Source: an uncultured Flavobacteriales bacterium (lineage in GTDB: Bacteria; Bacteroidota; Bacteroidia; Flavobacteriales; BACL11). From it: a stretch of DNA of 64,000 bases. The notes under the pieces are model-generated. The model searched no databases. It was given only the letters and a program-made list of their open reading frames with translations, and was not told the DNA's origin. Below, one piece after another: positions 23,540 through 30,947 of the stretch. Positions within the stretch are counted from its first letter, which is position 1; each line of letters opens with the position of its first letter. The DNA lies in contig CAJQJY010000005.1 in the NCBI GenBank assembly GCA_905478765.1, forward strand, positions 1-64,000, written 5' to 3'. The position numbers and the translations under genes were made by a program.

Positions 23540-24283
23540 ATGTTATTATCAATTATGGAACCAATAGCACCTGACAATTATGTAGCTTTTACATTTTTTC
23601 TAGGTTATATTGCAATGTTTGCTGCCTCTATCTTTTTCTTTGTTGAAAGAGGAAGCGTAGACAAAAAATGGAAGATGTCATTATTAGTATCAGCACTAAT
23701 TACAGGTATTGCTGCTGTACATTACTATTATATGAGAGATTACAATTTAGCTACAGGTGATTCACCAACATTCTTTAGATATGTTGATTGGATATTAACT
23801 GTGCCCCTTATGTGCGTAGAATTCTATCTATTAACAAAATTAGCAGGAGCTACTAAGAAATTATTATGGAAGCTAATATTTGCATCAACTTGGATGCTTG
23901 TTTGTGGTTATATTGGAGAAGCATTTAATCCTGGAGGTGACGCTGCAACTAGTCATTCTGTAACTTGGGGTATATTATCTACTGTTGGGTATTTATACAT
24001 TCTATATACTGTGTGGATAGGAGAAGTTGCGTTGTTGGCTGAAAAAAGTAACTCTGAGACAATTAAGAAAGGAGTTCGCTCATTAGCTTGGTTTGTTTTA
24101 GTTGGCTGGGCAATATATCCAATAGGCTATATGTGTATGGATGGTGGATGGTTAAGTAGTATTATGGATCCAGCATCTATCGATGTATGGTATAATATTG
24201 CTGATGCAATTAATAAAATTGGGTTTGGTTTAGTTGTTTACACAATTGCTATTTCTGAGTCGAATAAGCAATTAGCGAATTAA
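23540..24283 (+). CDS. Proteorhodopsin (light-driven proton pump type)
   Basis: 'AAVHYYYMRD' (His75 region), 'RYVDWILTVPLMCVEFYLL' (D97/T101/M105/E108 equivalents), 'DAINKIGFGLVVYTIA' (Schiff-base Lys). Start set at MLLSIMEPIAPD instead of the ORF-track ATG at 23486, which lies upstream of the promoter motif. Confidence 0.96.
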   Translation: MLLSIMEPIAPDNYVAFTFFLGYIAMFAASIFFFVERGSVDKKWKMSLLVSALITGIAAVHYYYMRDYNLATGDSPTFFRYVDWILTVPLMCVEFYLLTKLAGATKKLLWKLIFASTWMLVCGYIGEAFNPGGDAATSHSVTWGILSTVGYLYILYTVWIGEVALLAEKSNSETIKKGVRSLAWFVLVGWAIYPIGYMCMDGGWLSSIMDPASIDVWYNIADAINKIGFGLVVYTIAISESNKQLAN

Positions 24284-24305
24284 TAAGTTACAACAAAATT
24301 AAATT

Positions 24306-24334
24306 AGAGCAGGGTATTACCCTGCTCTTTTTTT
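24306..24334 (+). terminator. Rho-independent terminator between proteorhodopsin and blh
   Basis: Perfect 9-bp stem AGAGCAGGG-tatta-CCCTGCTCT followed by a T run; 4 nt separate it from the blh ATG. Confidence 0.85.
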
Positions 24335-24338
24335 AACT

Positions 24339-25247
24339 ATGAATAAACTACTTTTTATTTATATAGTTATTTGTTACTTAATTGCTTCGGTTTTTACTCT
24401 AGAAAATACAATTACTATTCAAAATCAACTTCTTGGCAGTTCAATACTAGTAATTATTTTTGGAATTCCGCATGGAGCAATAGATAATATACTTTTTCTC
24501 ACAGAAAGTAATTTATCTAAAAAAGTATTTTATTTATTATATTTCCTGAGTATGCTATTATACTGTTTTTTATGGTTTATATCACCTTTGTACTCTTTTA
24601 TATTTTTTCTTTTTATGTCTGCTTACCACTTTGGAGAATCTCAACTATCAAATTATAACATTGAAATAAATTTTTCAAAGTTTATATTCTTAATTTGGGG
24701 AGTTGCATTAATTTCAACTTTATTCTTATATAATGCTGAGGAATTATCAAATTTATTTAATAGTTATGATGACACTTCAAATTTTAGTATAATATTTAAA
24801 TATAATGTTTTAGATTTTTTATTTTACTCAAGTAATTTTGTAATAGTTTTATCATTATTATACTTAAAAATTAATAAGTTAATTACGAACGAAATATTTA
24901 GTACTGAGCTTTTTCAAATTATACTTTTACATATCACTTTTTTTATCTTTCCTGTAATTATAAGTTTTACTCTTTATTTTGTATTTCTTCATTCAATTAA
25001 GGTTCTTCTACAAGAGTATAGCTACTTAGAACAAAAAATATCTGGGTTAAATCTTATGAAATTCATTAAATTATTAGCACCATTTACCTTGCTTTCATTA
25101 TTCTTCTTTATTATATTTATTTTAATTTCTAATATTTATAATATTGATATCTCATTGTTACTATTTTTAATAATTAGTATCTCTGTTATAACGCTCCCTC
25201 ATTCAATATCGATGACAAGTTTTTACGATAAAATTAATTTTAAATAA
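24339..25247 (+). CDS. blh: Brp/Blh-family beta-carotene 15,15'-dioxygenase (retinal synthesis)
   Basis: 'FGIPHGAIDNILF', 'SAYHFGESQL', C-term 'ITLPHSISMTSFYDK', polytopic, adjacent to proteorhodopsin. Confidence 0.9.
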   Translation: MNKLLFIYIVICYLIASVFTLENTITIQNQLLGSSILVIIFGIPHGAIDNILFLTESNLSKKVFYLLYFLSMLLYCFLWFISPLYSFIFFLFMSAYHFGESQLSNYNIEINFSKFIFLIWGVALISTLFLYNAEELSNLFNSYDDTSNFSIIFKYNVLDFLFYSSNFVIVLSLLYLKINKLITNEIFSTELFQIILLHITFFIFPVIISFTLYFVFLHSIKVLLQEYSYLEQKISGLNLMKFIKLLAPFTLLSLFFFIIFILISNIYNIDISLLLFLIISISVITLPHSISMTSFYDKINFK

Positions 25248-25256
25248 TACTATAAA

Positions 25257-25673
25257 ATGTTACTTGAAGTAATCCAAAAAGATATTGATATAAATGATTT
25301 CGTTAATGACACCTGCGGTAAAGAATTTACAATAATCAATAGAATTGTTAAAAATAATTATGGGTCGTGTCGATATAAATTATTAAAAATAAAACCTATC
25401 AAATTTAATATTGATTTAGAAAAATATACCGAAAGCATTTATCTTAATTTTGATTTAAGAACAAATGGAATTGTATTTTATTTTAGACATAAAAACACAG
25501 AATATGTTGAGTTTTGTAAATTCAATCAATTCTCATTTCAATCAAATGATGATTCATTTATCATACAAACTGACAAAAATATTTATGACTTGAAAATTTT
25601 AGATAAATTAAAACACAAAAGATTTCTTGTTAGGCTTTATAAGTTTAAAATTGAATCTGAAAAAATAAAATGA
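25257..25673 (+). CDS. Hypothetical protein in blh operon (138 aa)
   Basis: Open frame 9 nt downstream of blh; its TGA overlaps the next ATG (ATGA). No family recognised. Confidence 0.7.
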   Translation: MLLEVIQKDIDINDFVNDTCGKEFTIINRIVKNNYGSCRYKLLKIKPIKFNIDLEKYTESIYLNFDLRTNGIVFYFRHKNTEYVEFCKFNQFSFQSNDDSFIIQTDKNIYDLKILDKLKHKRFLVRLYKFKIESEKIK

Positions 25674-26149
25674 AAAGACCATGGAATCGTATAAATCCTA
25701 ATGTTTATAGTTTAATGACTTCATGTGAGGAAGCAGGTTACAACATGAATATTTGCACTTATGTATCTGTTGTTAATATCAAACCAAAAATATATTTAAT
25801 TTCTATAGACAAAAGTACTTTAACATACAAAAATTTAACTAACAAACCAGTTAGTATTGTTTTGCAGTCGTTAAGTATAAAAAACATTAAACTAGTTAAA
25901 TTGTTAGGTAAAAAATCAGGTTTTACTTACAACAAACAAAAGTTCCTTGAGAATAGAAAGCTCACTTCTGTTTGGAAAGGCAATAATGTTTTAAATGATT
26001 GTTGTTTTTTAATCGAACTTCATAAGTTAAAAGAAATACATGAAATGAATGACCACTGTATATTTACATTTGAGGTTAAATCATTTGAAAATATTAGTGA
26101 TGATTTTTTATTATTTCAAAGTTTAATAGAAAATAAAATTATTTTATGA
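25670..26149 (+). CDS. Flavin reductase-like (FMN-binding split barrel) protein
   Basis: 'RINPNVYSLMTSCEEAGYNMNICTYVSVVNIKPKIYLISIDKSTLTYKNL' resembles flavin reductase-like proteins. Confidence 0.7.
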   Translation: MKRPWNRINPNVYSLMTSCEEAGYNMNICTYVSVVNIKPKIYLISIDKSTLTYKNLTNKPVSIVLQSLSIKNIKLVKLLGKKSGFTYNKQKFLENRKLTSVWKGNNVLNDCCFLIELHKLKEIHEMNDHCIFTFEVKSFENISDDFLLFQSLIENKIIL

Positions 26150-26159
26150 TTACACAATA

Positions 26160-27023
26160 ATGATAAAAATTATTGATTTATTTCATGCAAAAGTTTTTTC
26201 AGAAAAAAATATTAAAAATTTTGAAAAACTTATTCTTTATTTTGCTGTTGGCGGATTTTTAATTCACTTAGTACTCGTTTTTTTAAACCTAAAGTATAAC
26301 ATTAATTATTTTGTTGGACTTGATAATTTATTATCTAATCCTATTTCTGCACTTTATACGCCCTTCTCTTTTATTTTAGTTTATGAAGCCTTTTTACTTA
26401 TTTTTTATTTCCCAAGATCTTTCACTACATCTATAGCAAAAGAGTATGAAATAATTTCACTAGTTTTGATTAGAAAAATTTTTGAGGATATTCCTGAGTT
26501 AAATCTTGATTCAGGAATCTACAATCAACAAAGTTTATTATTATTATATGATTTGATTGCTATAATTATAATATTCTACTTAATATTTTTATTTAAAAAG
26601 ACTATTTCAACTATACCTAAAAGAAAGCCTAATAAAAATTTAGTTCGTTTTATTTCTTACAAAAAAACTCTTAGCATTATCTTATTACCACTCCTTCTTA
26701 TTCTATGTATTTCAAATTTATTTGATTGGACTTATTCAGTTTTTATAAATAATGAAATTGTAGAAAATATTAATGCAGTTTTCTTTATCGATTTTTTTAC
26801 TGTTTTAATTCTAGTAGATGTATTTGTTCTGCTAATCTCTTTTCAGTACACTGATAAATACCATCAAATAATAAGAAATACAGGTTTTATTATTTCAACT
26901 ATTTTATTACGATTGTCATTTAGTGTCAGTGGAATATCAAGTATTTTGATTCTAATAATAGGTATTATATTCGGCTTAATAATTTTAAGAATTTATCGTC
27001 TTACAGAATTGAATTCTAATTAA
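26160..27023 (+). CDS. Polytopic integral membrane protein of unknown function
   Basis: 287 aa with about 6-7 hydrophobic segments; starts 10 nt after the flavin-reductase-like gene. Confidence 0.7.
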   Translation: MIKIIDLFHAKVFSEKNIKNFEKLILYFAVGGFLIHLVLVFLNLKYNINYFVGLDNLLSNPISALYTPFSFILVYEAFLLIFYFPRSFTTSIAKEYEIISLVLIRKIFEDIPELNLDSGIYNQQSLLLLYDLIAIIIIFYLIFLFKKTISTIPKRKPNKNLVRFISYKKTLSIILLPLLLILCISNLFDWTYSVFINNEIVENINAVFFIDFFTVLILVDVFVLLISFQYTDKYHQIIRNTGFIISTILLRLSFSVSGISSILILIIGIIFGLIILRIYRLTELNSN

Positions 27024-27156
27024 TTTTATAAGTTTTTTTGGTAGGCACTGCGGTCTTAAGTTCGAAATTTTTTAGGAAAGTATTGAATGTAAGTTTCTAA
27101 TCTTACTCACCTGCCACTTTTCACTTTTTTGCTAATAAATATTTATTGTACATTTG

Positions 27157-27378
27157 GTTAGCAAAATACTTTACGAAATTAGCTTTATATCAGAAACTGT
27201 ACAGGACTTAAAAGTTAGAATGTTTAATGTAGTTGGAGAGGAGTTGATAGCTCATGACTTGTAGCAGTTTATTGGTGAGTAGAATAATCAGATTAACTTA
27301 GAAGATAATACTAAAGGTATCTATTTCTTAGAGATAGAGACAAATGATGGGATTATTAATAAAAAGCTAATCTTATAA
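27157..27378 (+). pseudogene. Remnant of a T9SS type A C-terminal sorting domain
   Basis: In-frame reading VSKILYEISFISETVQDLKVRMFNVVGEELIAHDL*QFIGE*NNQINLEDNTKGIYFLEIETNDGIINKKLIL* matches the T9SS tail pattern. Two internal TAG codons (27262-27264, 27280-27282). Confidence 0.85.
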
Positions 27379-27389
27379 TAAGTTAACAA

Positions 27390-27417
27390 AGAGCAGGTTT
27401 TAAAACCTGCTTTTTTT
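27390..27417 (+). terminator. Rho-independent terminator
   Basis: 20-nt perfect palindrome AGCAGGTTTTAAAACCTGCT (27392-27411) followed by a T run. Confidence 0.8.
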
Positions 27418-27531
27418 AATACATTTGCTGTGTAGCTCTGATGCATAAAATAGCGAGGGACCCTATTCGGGTACCTTTGATCATGTCATCTCTAGTAGGA
27501 TATAGTACTGCTACAACGATATTTTTCTCTT

Positions 27532-28551
27532 TTATACTTCCCAAGTATCACCACTATTAAATAAATCATTTGAGGATTTAAATTTAGTAGTTTTAATGTT
27601 GTGTTCTAACTGGGAGATAAGTCCCTCATCAAATGTCATAGTTTTAACTTTTCGTATCACCCCCATTGCTACAGGAAAGTTAGGAGAATGCATAGTAGCT
27701 AGCATCATGTGTAAAGTAATATTTTCTTCTTGCGCATTATGTACTAAAATATCATCTTCTGTAATTCCATTTTTCCCTATTGTAACTATTTCTAGTTTTA
27801 GCCCATTCAATATTATACCTTTGTCCATTTCTCTCCCAAATATCATAGCCTTACCATCTTCTAGCCATAGTTGCATGTCGTGTTTTACATCTTTACCAGT
27901 AATATTTCCATGGGTTTTGTCGTTAAAAATAACACAGTTTTGCAAAACCTCAATTAAGGATGTTCCTTTATGTGCTTCTGCATCTAAGAATATTTTCTGC
28001 ATAGCTTTTGGGTTGGTGTCTGGTACTCTTGCTATAAAAGTTGACCCAGCACCTAAGGCAAGTTTTGCTGGTATAAACGGATTATCAGTTGTTCCGTGTG
28101 GGTTTGATTTTGTTTTTATTCCTGTTGCAGAAGTTGGTGAAAACTGACCTTTTGTTAGTCCATAAATTTCGTTATTAAACAAAATAATATTAATGTCAAT
28201 ATTTCTTCTTAAAGCATGAATAAAATGATTTCCACCAATAGCAAGAGCATCTCCATCACCCGTTATTTGCCATACTTTTAGTTTTGGATTTGCTAATTTT
28301 ACTCCTGTTGCTATAGCTGGAGCTCTACCGTGTATTGTATGAAACCCATAAGTATTCATGTAATATGGGAATCGAGAAGAACAACCTATTCCTGCAATAA
28401 AAACATAATCTTCTTTATTTGTTTCTAGCTGAGGTAATGCTTTTTGCATTGCTCGTAATATGGCATAATCTCCACATCCAGGGCACCATTTTATCTCCTG
28501 ATCAGAAACAAAATCTTTATTACTTAACTTCTTTATTTCTAGCTCTGACAT
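27532..28551 (-). CDS. korB: 2-oxoglutarate:ferredoxin oxidoreductase, beta subunit
   Basis: 'WCPGCGDYAILRAMQKALPQL', 'GIGCSSRFPYYMNTYGFHTIHGRAPAIATG', TPP motif 'TGDGDALAIGGNHFIHALRRN'. Confidence 0.92.
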   Translation of the reverse strand: MSELEIKKLSNKDFVSDQEIKWCPGCGDYAILRAMQKALPQLETNKEDYVFIAGIGCSSRFPYYMNTYGFHTIHGRAPAIATGVKLANPKLKVWQITGDGDALAIGGNHFIHALRRNIDINIILFNNEIYGLTKGQFSPTSATGIKTKSNPHGTTDNPFIPAKLALGAGSTFIARVPDTNPKAMQKIFLDAEAHKGTSLIEVLQNCVIFNDKTHGNITGKDVKHDMQLWLEDGKAMIFGREMDKGIILNGLKLEIVTIGKNGITEDDILVHNAQEENITLHMMLATMHSPNFPVAMGVIRKVKTMTFDEGLISQLEHNIKTTKFKSSNDLFNSGDTWEV

Positions 28552-28553
28552 AA

Positions 28554-30392
28554 TTAGGATATTAAAGTGTTAAAGTGCTCTTTCAAGTCAGTTGTTTTAA
28601 ATGGCAATCCCTGTATATGATTAAATTGTTTAAATTGAAAAGTATCGTGTTTTGATTTTAATAAATCAACAAACTGCCCATTATTTAACTCACAAACTAC
28701 TATATTTTTAAAGTTCTTAAATATCTCAGCCGTGTTTTTAGGTAAAGGATTAATATAATTGAAATGTGCTAACGATACTTTCTTTCCTTCTTCTCTTAAT
28801 TCTTTTACTGAAGTATAAAGTGATCCGTATGTTCCCCCCCATCCTATCACTAATAAATCCCCACTTTCATCACCATAAATTTTTTGTTTGGAAATAAAAT
28901 CAGCAACTCTTTCTACTTTCTTGGCCCTTAGGAAACACATTTTTTCATGGTTTTCTGGCTCGTAAGAAATATTACCTGTAATGTCTTCTTTTTCTAATCC
29001 TCCAACTCTATGTTCAAGCCCTTTAGTGCCAGGCAAGGCATGCTTTCTGGCTAATTTTTTTGTATCTCTAGCATAAGATTGCCATTCTTCACCCTCTTTT
29101 GCAACAAATGGAGTGATATCTGGCATATCTTTTACGGATCTTATTTTCCAAGGGCCGGCCCCATTCCCTAGATATCCATCACTTAATAAAACTACAGGAG
29201 TGTTATGTTCTAAAGCTAATCTTGACGCTTCAAATGCCCAATCAAAACAATTTGATGGAGTAGACGCTGCAAGAACAATTACTGGACTTTCCCCATTCCT
29301 ACCATACATTGCTTGAAATAAATCAGATTGCTCAGTTTTAGTTGGTAATCCTGTAGATGGACCTCCTCTTTGCACATCAATAACTACTAATGGTAATTCT
29401 GTAATCATGGCTAGCCCTAAGGCCTCTCCCTTAAGTGCAAGTCCAGGCCCTGATGTAGTTGTAATTGCTAAATCTCCTGCAAAACTTGCTCCTAATGCAG
29501 AACATATAGCGGCAATTTCATCTTCTGCCTGAAAAGTTTTGATACCTAAGTTTTTATGTTTTGCTAGTTCATGTAAAATATCTGAGGCTGGCGTGATAGG
29601 ATAAGAACCTAAAAATAATTGTTTATTGGCTTTTTCTGCGGCTGCTATAAATCCCCATGCAGTTGCTTGATTTCCCATTATATTTCGGTAAGTACCTTTT
29701 TCAATGTCTGCTTTTGTTACCGTATAAGATGAGGGCAAAGCCTCTATTGTATTTGCAAAATTATAACCTGCATGAAGTACTTTGATGTTGGATTCAACTA
29801 CTAAAGGTTTGCTTTCAAATTTGTTTTGTAAGAATTTTTTGGTTCTTTCCATAGGTCTATTAAACATCCAATAAACCATGCCTAAAGCAAACATATTTTT
29901 TGCTCTTCTTATACTTTTTCCATCAAGCCCAGAATCTTTTAGCGTTTCTTGAGTTAAGTTAGCAATAGGGGCTTCAACAATATTAAATCCTGAGAACGAC
30001 CCATCTTCTAAAGGATTGTTTTCATATCCCGCTTTATCTAAATCTTTTTTTGCAAATGAGTCACTATTTATAATAATAGTTCCGCCTTTTTTAATCCAGT
30101 TTTTATTAGCCTTCAAGGCTGCAGGATTCATTGCAACCAATACGTCCGCCACATCACCAGGAGTATTTATTTCAGTATTTCCGATATGAACTTGGAAACC
30201 TGAAACTCCAGCAACTGTTCCTAAAGGAGCTCTAATTTCAGCAGGAAAATCAGGAAAAGTAGCTAAATCATTTCCTAGAAGTGCAGAGGTTTCAGTAAAC
30301 TGACTTCCTGTAAGTTGCATCCCATCACCAGAATCACCAGCAAATTTGATTACCACCTTTTCTAGATCAATAACTGTAGAGTCTTTATTCAT
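28554..30392 (-). CDS. korA: 2-oxoglutarate:ferredoxin oxidoreductase, fused gamma/alpha subunit
   Basis: N-terminal gamma domain 'FAGDSGDGMQLTGSQFTETSALLGNDLATFPDFPAEIRAP' fused to alpha domain 'EDEIAAICSALGASFAGDLAITTTSGPGLALKGEALGLA'. Confidence 0.92.
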   Translation of the reverse strand: MNKDSTVIDLEKVVIKFAGDSGDGMQLTGSQFTETSALLGNDLATFPDFPAEIRAPLGTVAGVSGFQVHIGNTEINTPGDVADVLVAMNPAALKANKNWIKKGGTIIINSDSFAKKDLDKAGYENNPLEDGSFSGFNIVEAPIANLTQETLKDSGLDGKSIRRAKNMFALGMVYWMFNRPMERTKKFLQNKFESKPLVVESNIKVLHAGYNFANTIEALPSSYTVTKADIEKGTYRNIMGNQATAWGFIAAAEKANKQLFLGSYPITPASDILHELAKHKNLGIKTFQAEDEIAAICSALGASFAGDLAITTTSGPGLALKGEALGLAMITELPLVVIDVQRGGPSTGLPTKTEQSDLFQAMYGRNGESPVIVLAASTPSNCFDWAFEASRLALEHNTPVVLLSDGYLGNGAGPWKIRSVKDMPDITPFVAKEGEEWQSYARDTKKLARKHALPGTKGLEHRVGGLEKEDITGNISYEPENHEKMCFLRAKKVERVADFISKQKIYGDESGDLLVIGWGGTYGSLYTSVKELREEGKKVSLAHFNYINPLPKNTAEIFKNFKNIVVCELNNGQFVDLLKSKHDTFQFKQFNHIQGLPFKTTDLKEHFNTLIS

Positions 30393-30585
30393 TGTATTAA
30401 TAATGTAATTTTCCTTACAAAAGTACAGATGATAATCAACTTTAATAGTATTTTCTATTTTTATTTTATCACTTTATTAACCTTCGTAAATGATTGTTTA
30501 GAATTATTATAAATTTCAATACTAGTGTACTATGAGGCTATATAATATATATCTTTGCAATATAACTTATTAATAAATTAAATAT

Positions 30586-30897
30586 ATGGCAATTAAGATA
30601 ACTGATGATTGTATCAATTGTGAGGCTTGTGAACCTGAATGTCCTAATAATGCAATTTACGCACCTGAAGAATCATGGAGATTTTCTGATGGTACAACTA
30701 TGTCTGATGATTCAGAAAAAGAAGCAGTATCAGATGAGTTTTTTTATATAGCTACTGATAAATGTACTGAATGTAGAGGATTTAATGAAGAGCCAGCTTG
30801 TGCTGCTGTTTGTCCAGTTGACTGTTGTGTTGATGATGAAGATAATGTTGAGACTGAGGAAGAACTTATGGCTAAGAAAGAAAGATTACATGCTTAA
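30586..30897 (+). CDS. 4Fe-4S dicluster ferredoxin
   Basis: 'CINCEACEPECPNNAI' and 'CTECRGFNEEPACAAVCPVDCC'. Confidence 0.93.
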   Translation: MAIKITDDCINCEACEPECPNNAIYAPEESWRFSDGTTMSDDSEKEAVSDEFFYIATDKCTECRGFNEEPACAAVCPVDCCVDDEDNVETEEELMAKKERLHA

Positions 30898-30916
30898 TTA
30901 AAAGTCAGTAATAATA

Positions 30917-30947
30917 AAAAAGGAGAGCATTTGCTCCCCTTTTTTTA
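30917..30947. terminator. Bidirectional terminator between ferredoxin and the OM barrel gene
   Basis: AAAAAGGAGAGC-attt-GCTCCCCTTTTTTT hairpin between convergent genes. Confidence 0.75.

Noticed and set aside
27040-27090. GTTCGAAAT-containing stretch that looks like a tRNA T-arm
   Set aside because: No acceptor, anticodon or D-arm could be fitted around it.
27262-27282. Two in-frame TAG codons in a T9SS tail: possible amber recoding
   Set aside because: No upstream cargo domain or start codon in frame, so gene decay explains it better.
27441-27560. Short frame MHKIARDPIRVPLIMSSLVGYSTATTIFFSFILPKYHHY next to korB
   Set aside because: Overlaps the 3' end of korB, and both strands read open here. 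I recognise no family, so it is not reported as a gene.
27596-28147. 183-aa plus-strand ORF antisense to korB
   Set aside because: Shadow ORF of the conserved minus-strand korB frame. The same applies to 10625..11077 (-), 20979..21395 (-), 47123..47458 (+), 14340..14621 (-) and 15447..15824 (-).
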